From Caldimonas mangrovi (GTDB taxonomy: Bacteria; Pseudomonadota; Gammaproteobacteria; Burkholderiales; Burkholderiaceae_C), in NCBI RefSeq assembly GCF_023721835.1, contig NZ_JAMKFE010000015.1:62001-126000 (forward strand): a stretch of DNA of 64,000 nucleotides, in the 5' to 3' direction. The position numbers were made by a program, and so were the translations under genes. Shown piece after piece: positions 59,621-64,000 of the stretch (its first letter is position 1; each line of letters starts with the position of its first letter). The notes beneath the pieces were generated by a model. The model saw only the letters and a list, made by a program, of their open reading frames with translations. It ran no database searches and had not been told where the DNA came from.

Positions 59621-60685
59621 ATGAGTCCGCCCATGCATCCGGCTGCCCCGCAAGCCAGCCTGTTCGAATCTCCGGAAGAACATGCGCCGCCTCCGACCGC
59701 CCCCGCGCCTGCGCCGCCCAAGGCGCGCTCTGAGTCCGGTGACCTGATCGCTGCCGACCCCGGCGCCGAATTGCTCGCGCTCGCCGGGCGGCTGAGTCCG
59801 CTCGTCCGCTTCGGTACGTCGTCGTGGTACTTCCCCGGCTGGACCGGGCTGGTGTGGGGCCGCGACTACGCCCCATCGACGCTGTCGAGGCGAGGCCTCA
59901 CCGCCTATTCCCGCCACCCGCTGCTGCGCTGCGTCAGCCTCGATCGCAGTTTCTACCGCCCGCTGGAAGCCGCGACGTACGCCGACCTGGCAGGCCAGGT
60001 GCCTCCCGGCTTCCGGTTTGTCGTCAAGGCGCCGTCGCTGGTCACCGACGCCACGGTGCGCAACCCCGACAACGGCAAGGCCACCAGCCCCAACCCGCTG
60101 TTCCTCGACGGACCGTCGGCCACCGACCTGTTCGTGCGGCCGGCATTGCAGGGCATGGGCGAGGCGCTGGGCGTGCTGGTGTTCCAGCTCTCGCCGCTGA
60201 CCCTGGACTGGCTGAGCCGGCCGCAGGCGTTGCTGGAACGCCTCGACACGATGTTTGCAACGGTGCGCGCCGCCGTCGCCACCGGCACCTGCCGGCCGCT
60301 GGTGGCGCTCGAAATCCGCGACGGCGAGCTGCTCGGCCCCGAACTCGCAGCGCTGCTGAAGCGCCATGAGGTGCGCTACTGCCTGGGCCTGCACGACCGC
60401 ATGCCACCGATCGAAGCCCAGTTGCCGATGCTGCGCGCGCTGTGGCCCGGGCCACTGGTATGCCGCTGGAACCTGCTGCGCGGCCTGAAATACGAGCAGG
60501 CCCGCAAGCGCTTCGAGCCCTTCGACAGGATGCAAGCGCCAGACCCCGACACCCGGCACGTGCTGGCCAAGGTGGTCGCTGCCACGGCCCTGGCCGGCCA
60601 TGAAGTCTATGTAACCATCAACAACAAGGCCGAAGGCAGCGCGCCGCTTTCGGTGTTCGAGCTGGCAAAGGCCGTGCTCTCGTAG
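59621..60685 (+). CDS. DUF72 family protein (TIM-barrel fold)
   Basis: Protein of about 354 aa. DUF72 motifs: RFGTSSWYFPGWTGLVWGRDY, PLLRCVSLDRSFYRPL, FRFVVKAPSLVTDA, LVFQLSP, LVALEIRD and the end VYVTINNKAEGSAPLSV. The family (E. coli YecE) has no established reaction. An N-terminal Pro-rich extension of about 60 residues precedes the fold. The start is ATG 59621; GTG 59609 is also possible. It follows metE by about 50 bases on the same strand. Confidence 0.82.
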   Translation: MSPPMHPAAPQASLFESPEEHAPPPTAPAPAPPKARSESGDLIAADPGAELLALAGRLSPLVRFGTSSWYFPGWTGLVWGRDYAPSTLSRRGLTAYSRHPLLRCVSLDRSFYRPLEAATYADLAGQVPPGFRFVVKAPSLVTDATVRNPDNGKATSPNPLFLDGPSATDLFVRPALQGMGEALGVLVFQLSPLTLDWLSRPQALLERLDTMFATVRAAVATGTCRPLVALEIRDGELLGPELAALLKRHEVRYCLGLHDRMPPIEAQLPMLRALWPGPLVCRWNLLRGLKYEQARKRFEPFDRMQAPDPDTRHVLAKVVAATALAGHEVYVTINNKAEGSAPLSVFELAKAVLS

Positions 60686-60787
60686 ACCTGACAGCTTTCC
60701 CAGGGCTGCGAACAGCCCGATACTGCATCTCGGGCCTTTCGCTGCTCCGGCAGACGATCGGCACCCAACCACAAGGAGCAGTTCGGC

Positions 60788-61501
60788 ATGCAGGGCAGCG
60801 ATCTACACGGCGCAGGGCGCAAAGCCGGCGTTGTGTCGCGTCTGGCGGCGCTGTTCGGTGCCACCGCGCAGGGCCGTCAGCCACGCCGGCACGGCTGGCT
60901 GAACCCGGTGCAGCGGGCCGGCGAAATCGTCTGCGGCTTGCTGGTCACGGTGTTGTTCACCGGTGCCTTTGCCATCCTCGGCAGCAGCGCACGGACGATC
61001 GCGTTGGCCGCGATGTCGGCCGGGGCGGCCTGGAGCATGGTGTGCGCGGTGCTGTTCCTGCGCCGCAGCAGGCTGGCCGGCGTGCAGCGCAAACAGCTGC
61101 AGGCCGACTTGCTGCAGGCTTCCACGCCCGACCTGTTCGCTCAACGGCTCGAACGCGAACTGCCGGCCGGCCTGCTCGGCGACCTGAGGCCTCACGAGGT
61201 GCATCGCATGAAAACCGTGGTCCGCGAATCGGCGCAAGCCGAGCCAAGCGGCCTCACGACTTTGCTGAGAGCTGCGGCAGTGCTGCTGCTGGTGCTCGCC
61301 GGCACGCTGCCGGCCGCCCTGCCGCTGCTGTGGATCGACGACGCCGAATCGAGCCTGCGCCTGGCACACGGCATCGCCATTGGCCTGCTGTTCGTACTGG
61401 GCGGCTTTCTGGGCCACCACGCCGGGCTGCGACCCGTGCTGCTCGGCAGTTGCCTTGCGGGCCTCGGGGCGCTGCTGGCGGGGCCCAGCTGGGTGCTGTA
61501 A
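60788..61501 (+). CDS. Integral membrane protein of unknown function
   Basis: Protein of 237 aa with about five helices: 46-65, 70-92, 162-180, 192-212 and 217-234, with a cytoplasmic loop (about 95-155) between the second and third (RKQLQADLLQASTPDLFAQR region). The two-helix / loop / three-helix layout recalls VIT1/CCC1-type carriers, but the conserved metal residues are not evident. A hairpin GGGCTG-CGAA-CAGCCC lies upstream at 60703-60718. AAGGAG precedes the ATG by about eight bases. It converges with the acylase gene. Confidence 0.65.
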   Translation: MQGSDLHGAGRKAGVVSRLAALFGATAQGRQPRRHGWLNPVQRAGEIVCGLLVTVLFTGAFAILGSSARTIALAAMSAGAAWSMVCAVLFLRRSRLAGVQRKQLQADLLQASTPDLFAQRLERELPAGLLGDLRPHEVHRMKTVVRESAQAEPSGLTTLLRAAAVLLLVLAGTLPAALPLLWIDDAESSLRLAHGIAIGLLFVLGGFLGHHAGLRPVLLGSCLAGLGALLAGPSWVL

Positions 61502-61513
61502 GGCGCGGTCGGC

Positions 61514-63922
61514 TCACTCGGGCAGCAGCGTCAGCACGCGGTCGCCGCGGGCCCATACCGGCACATAGCGCACCTCGGCCCACGGCTGTACGAAGCTGCG
61601 GTACAGGCCAGAGAACGGCAGCCCGGATTGGCCGGTCGAATGCATGAAGCGCGAGCGGCTCGGATCCGCAAGGTCGTACACCGCCCGCAGGCTGGGCCCA
61701 TGCTCGTTGAGGTATCGCTCGCCAGACAGCGGGTCGGCCTTCAATGCCACGCGGGTGGCGTTGACGGTGTACGTGTCGCCCGGTGTCGGGGTGCGCAGCT
61801 CGAACAGCCGCGCCAGCGGGCCGACACGGCTGAAGGGCCGATGCTCGGAGCGTGCCAGGTGCACACGCCCCCAGTTCCACGATGAAACCTCCGGCCCATA
61901 GGCCCCCTGCAATTCCGTCAACGCCCGCGTCATCGCCATGTCGATCGCCTGCTGGCAGGTTTCGACCGGCACACTGGTCTTGTCGTCGCACCACCAACCG
62001 TTGTCGTTCTCGAGCACGCCTTCGATGGCGTCCTGAAAGTTGCGGTTCGCCACCTGCGGCCACAGGTCGGCGCCCAACTCGTCGGCGAACAGCACCTGCG
62101 GCACGTGCCGCAGCCAGGCCCAAAGGATGGTCGGCGCGACCCGGTCCGTTGTCATCTGGCCATCGAAGGCCGCCAGCTGCTGCAGCGCGGCGGGCGCCAG
62201 GGGGTGGTCCGACTGCGCGCGCCGCAGCAGCGGCAGCAGGCGGCGCGCCGCCAGCGAGACGACATCCGCCTGGATGGAAGCCATCGTCTCGACGTTGTGC
62301 TTGGGGTGCGCCGGCAGCAGCTGTTCGATGCGCTGCTGGCGGTACGGCAGCGTCCATTCACTGGTGATGAAGTGCGGGTACTCGGGCGGGTGGATGCGCT
62401 GGTTGGCGGTGGCGATCCAGCCGCGCGGCGGGTCGAATTCACGCGGGGTCAGCATGGCGTCGAGGTAGCCGGCCCAGTCGTATTTCGCGTCCCAGCCCGG
62501 CGCCGGCACCAGGCCCTTCAGGTCGTGCTCGGGCTTGCGCACCGGTACCCGGCCGGCCGACACCATGCCGATGCGGCCCTGCGCGTCGGCCACCACCATG
62601 TTCTGCATCGGCGCAAGGTGCTGCGATGCAGCCTGCACGAATTCGTCCACGGTGCGTGCGCGGTTCAGGCCGAGTGCGGCTTCCAGGGTCGTGTTGGGGG
62701 TTTCCAGCGCGGTCCAGCGCATCGCCAGCGCATGGGTCGGCTGCGCGCGCGGGCCGGTCAGCCGCTCGGCGGCGCCAGGCGCGTCGGAGATGACCGGACC
62801 GTGCCGTGTCGCGCGCACGATCACGCGGACATCGGCCTTGCCCTTGACGCGAATGATCTCTTCCTCGGACTCGAACTTGGCCCAACCGTCCGGCGTGCGG
62901 TACAGCGTGGGGTCGTCCGCATGGATCTGTTCGAGGTAGAGGTCCTGCACGTCCGGCGCGGTATTCGTGAAGCCCCACGCGAGGTGCTCGTTCTGCCCCA
63001 GGATCACGGCGGGCAACCCCGGCATGGTCGCACCCGCGACCTTGAAGCCCGGCGCCTGCAGCCGCGCGAAGTACCACAGCGCGGGCACGCTCAGGCGCAG
63101 ATGCGGGTCGTTGGCGAGCAGCGGCTTGCCGCTTTCGGTGTGTGAGCCGGCCACGACCCAGTTGTTGGAGCCGATGCCGTCGAGCCCGGACTCCGGTGCG
63201 GCGGCGAGGGCCGGCTGCCCGAGCGACGCGTCGAGCCGCAAGCCGCGAAACAGCGCAGCGTAGTCGATCGTGGGCAGCGGTTGCGTGCCGGGGTACGGCG
63301 GCAGCAATTCGTTGATGCGCTCGACCGGCAGCTTGAGCGAGAGGCCCATGCGCAGCAGCTCGTTGTTCCAGTTTCCGCCCAGGTCCCACGCCATCATCGT
63401 CGTCCATGCGACGGTGTCGGCCGGCTCCCAGGTGCCGGGCTCCAGCCCCAGCACGACGAACTCCGGCGGGCGTGCCTTCATGTGCTCGCGCACGAAGGCG
63501 TTGATACCGGCCGCGTAGGCTTCCACGGTGGTGCGCGTATCGCCACCGACGCTCTCCCATTGGCGCATGGCAGTGCGGCGCACGCCGAGCGCGCGCAGGA
63601 ACTGGTCGGTGTCCAGCGCGCTGCTGCCGAAGGCCTCGGCGAGCCGTCCGGAGCCGATGCGCTTGTGCATCTCCAGTTGCCAGAGCCGGTCTTGGGCATG
63701 CACGAAACCCAGGCCCCACATGACGTCTGCAAGCGACTCGCCCTCGATCGTCGGGATGCCGTGCTCGTCGCGCGTGATCGTGACCGCGGCCTTGAGCCCC
63801 TGGACTGCCAGGCGCCCCTCGGTCTGGGGCGACGCCTGACGCGTATAGAACCAGACCGCAGCCACCATGGCGACGGCCAACAGCACCAGTGCGGCTAGCG
63901 CACGACGTATCCACTTCATCAT
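61514..63922 (-). CDS. Penicillin acylase (amidase) family Ntn-hydrolase
   Basis: Exported protein of 802 aa. A signal anchor (8-27) is followed by the alpha-chain part, a spacer, and the beta-chain with the self-cleavage Ser252 in GIGSNNWVVAGS; processing at this Ser would expose the catalytic N-terminus. Other motifs: DEHGIPTIEGES and GFVHAQDRLWQLEMHKRIGSGRLAE at the start, ANDPHL and QNEHLAWGFTN in the beta chain. Members hydrolyse penicillins, acyl-homoserine lactones or other N-acyl compounds. Whether this one degrades AHL signals is open. GAGGAG precedes the ATG pair at 63922/63919. Confidence 0.9.
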   Translation of the reverse strand: MMKWIRRALAALVLLAVAMVAAVWFYTRQASPQTEGRLAVQGLKAAVTITRDEHGIPTIEGESLADVMWGLGFVHAQDRLWQLEMHKRIGSGRLAEAFGSSALDTDQFLRALGVRRTAMRQWESVGGDTRTTVEAYAAGINAFVREHMKARPPEFVVLGLEPGTWEPADTVAWTTMMAWDLGGNWNNELLRMGLSLKLPVERINELLPPYPGTQPLPTIDYAALFRGLRLDASLGQPALAAAPESGLDGIGSNNWVVAGSHTESGKPLLANDPHLRLSVPALWYFARLQAPGFKVAGATMPGLPAVILGQNEHLAWGFTNTAPDVQDLYLEQIHADDPTLYRTPDGWAKFESEEEIIRVKGKADVRVIVRATRHGPVISDAPGAAERLTGPRAQPTHALAMRWTALETPNTTLEAALGLNRARTVDEFVQAASQHLAPMQNMVVADAQGRIGMVSAGRVPVRKPEHDLKGLVPAPGWDAKYDWAGYLDAMLTPREFDPPRGWIATANQRIHPPEYPHFITSEWTLPYRQQRIEQLLPAHPKHNVETMASIQADVVSLAARRLLPLLRRAQSDHPLAPAALQQLAAFDGQMTTDRVAPTILWAWLRHVPQVLFADELGADLWPQVANRNFQDAIEGVLENDNGWWCDDKTSVPVETCQQAIDMAMTRALTELQGAYGPEVSSWNWGRVHLARSEHRPFSRVGPLARLFELRTPTPGDTYTVNATRVALKADPLSGERYLNEHGPSLRAVYDLADPSRSRFMHSTGQSGLPFSGLYRSFVQPWAEVRYVPVWARGDRVLTLLPE

Positions 63923-64000
63923 CTGAAAGCTCCTCGTCCACCAGCGTAACCGCCGTCGCGCGGCGCCGCCAGTGCTTCGAGAAGCGGCCCGGAAAGCCCG
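63923..64000. other. Right edge: upstream region of the acylase gene
   Basis: 78 bases ahead of the acylase start with a good ribosome site and nothing else recognisable before the window ends. Confidence 0.4.

Noticed and set aside
60703-60718. Hairpin GGGCTG-CGAA-CAGCCC as a terminator after the DUF72 gene
   Set aside because: No T-tract follows it; kept only as a note in the downstream gene entry.

Overview
The window is a GC-rich, densely packed stretch of chromosome from a motile Gram-negative betaproteobacterium, most likely order Burkholderiales of the Rubrivivax/Leptothrix/Caldimonas kind. This rests on gene content (class A PBP, flhDC, opgGH, metR/metE, a riboswitch-controlled thi operon, EgtB/EgtD, a glrK-qseG-glrR operon) and on codon style. 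No rRNA, tRNA, CRISPR array, insertion sequence or prophage was recognised. Most genes are intact; two adjacent decayed regulators lie near 10.1-10.9 kb.

Layout. 0-5 kb: a Ser/Thr kinase with an OmpA-type lipoprotein, then convergent PBP1A. 5.5-9.2 kb: an alpha-hydroxyketone quorum-sensing locus (CqsA/LqsA-type synthase, six-helix sensor kinase, unusual response regulator). 9.5-11.5 kb: DUF454 protein, a response-regulator pseudogene, an Fnr-type pseudogene and a hemerythrin. 11.7-15.1 kb: a Cache-domain kinase, NarL-type regulator and orphan periplasmic binding protein. 15.5-22.9 kb: a LuxR solo, two paralogous LysR genes flanking a divergent two-component pair, a degenerate hybrid regulator and a phosphoribosyltransferase. 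23.6-27.5 kb: a second HRDIAPDN kinase, a DksA-like protein and flhDC. 27.6-31 kb: small stress and metal-type genes, a subtilase with a tiny partner, and a CBS protein.

31.2-34.1 kb: egtD-egtB-GFA, an overlapping operon for ergothioneine synthesis. 34.1-41 kb (minus strand): TPP riboswitch, thiC-thiO-thiS-thiG-thiD/E, then bioB. 41-44.6 kb: a Cys-tailed hypothetical, then a PLD-VTT fusion with an EEP phosphodiesterase. 44.6-52.8 kb: glrK-qseG-glrR, a complete sigma-54/GlrR/IHF-type promoter, opgG-opgH and lepB. 52.8-56.1 kb (minus strand): FecR-like protein, a heme-motif HAMP sensor without output domain, and a soluble Ser/Thr kinase. 56.2-59.6 kb: divergent metR/metE with a MetR box. 59.6-64 kb: DUF72 protein, a membrane protein and a penicillin acylase family enzyme.

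The theme is signal transduction: three Ser/Thr kinases, four histidine kinases with partners, quorum sensing by two chemistries, and several one-component regulators. The strongest new leads are the GlrR/IHF/sigma-54 promoter placed before the periplasmic-glucan genes opgGH, the FecR - heme/HAMP - Ser/Thr kinase module, the CqsA-type locus with its unusual regulator, and the subtilase with an I9-like small partner.
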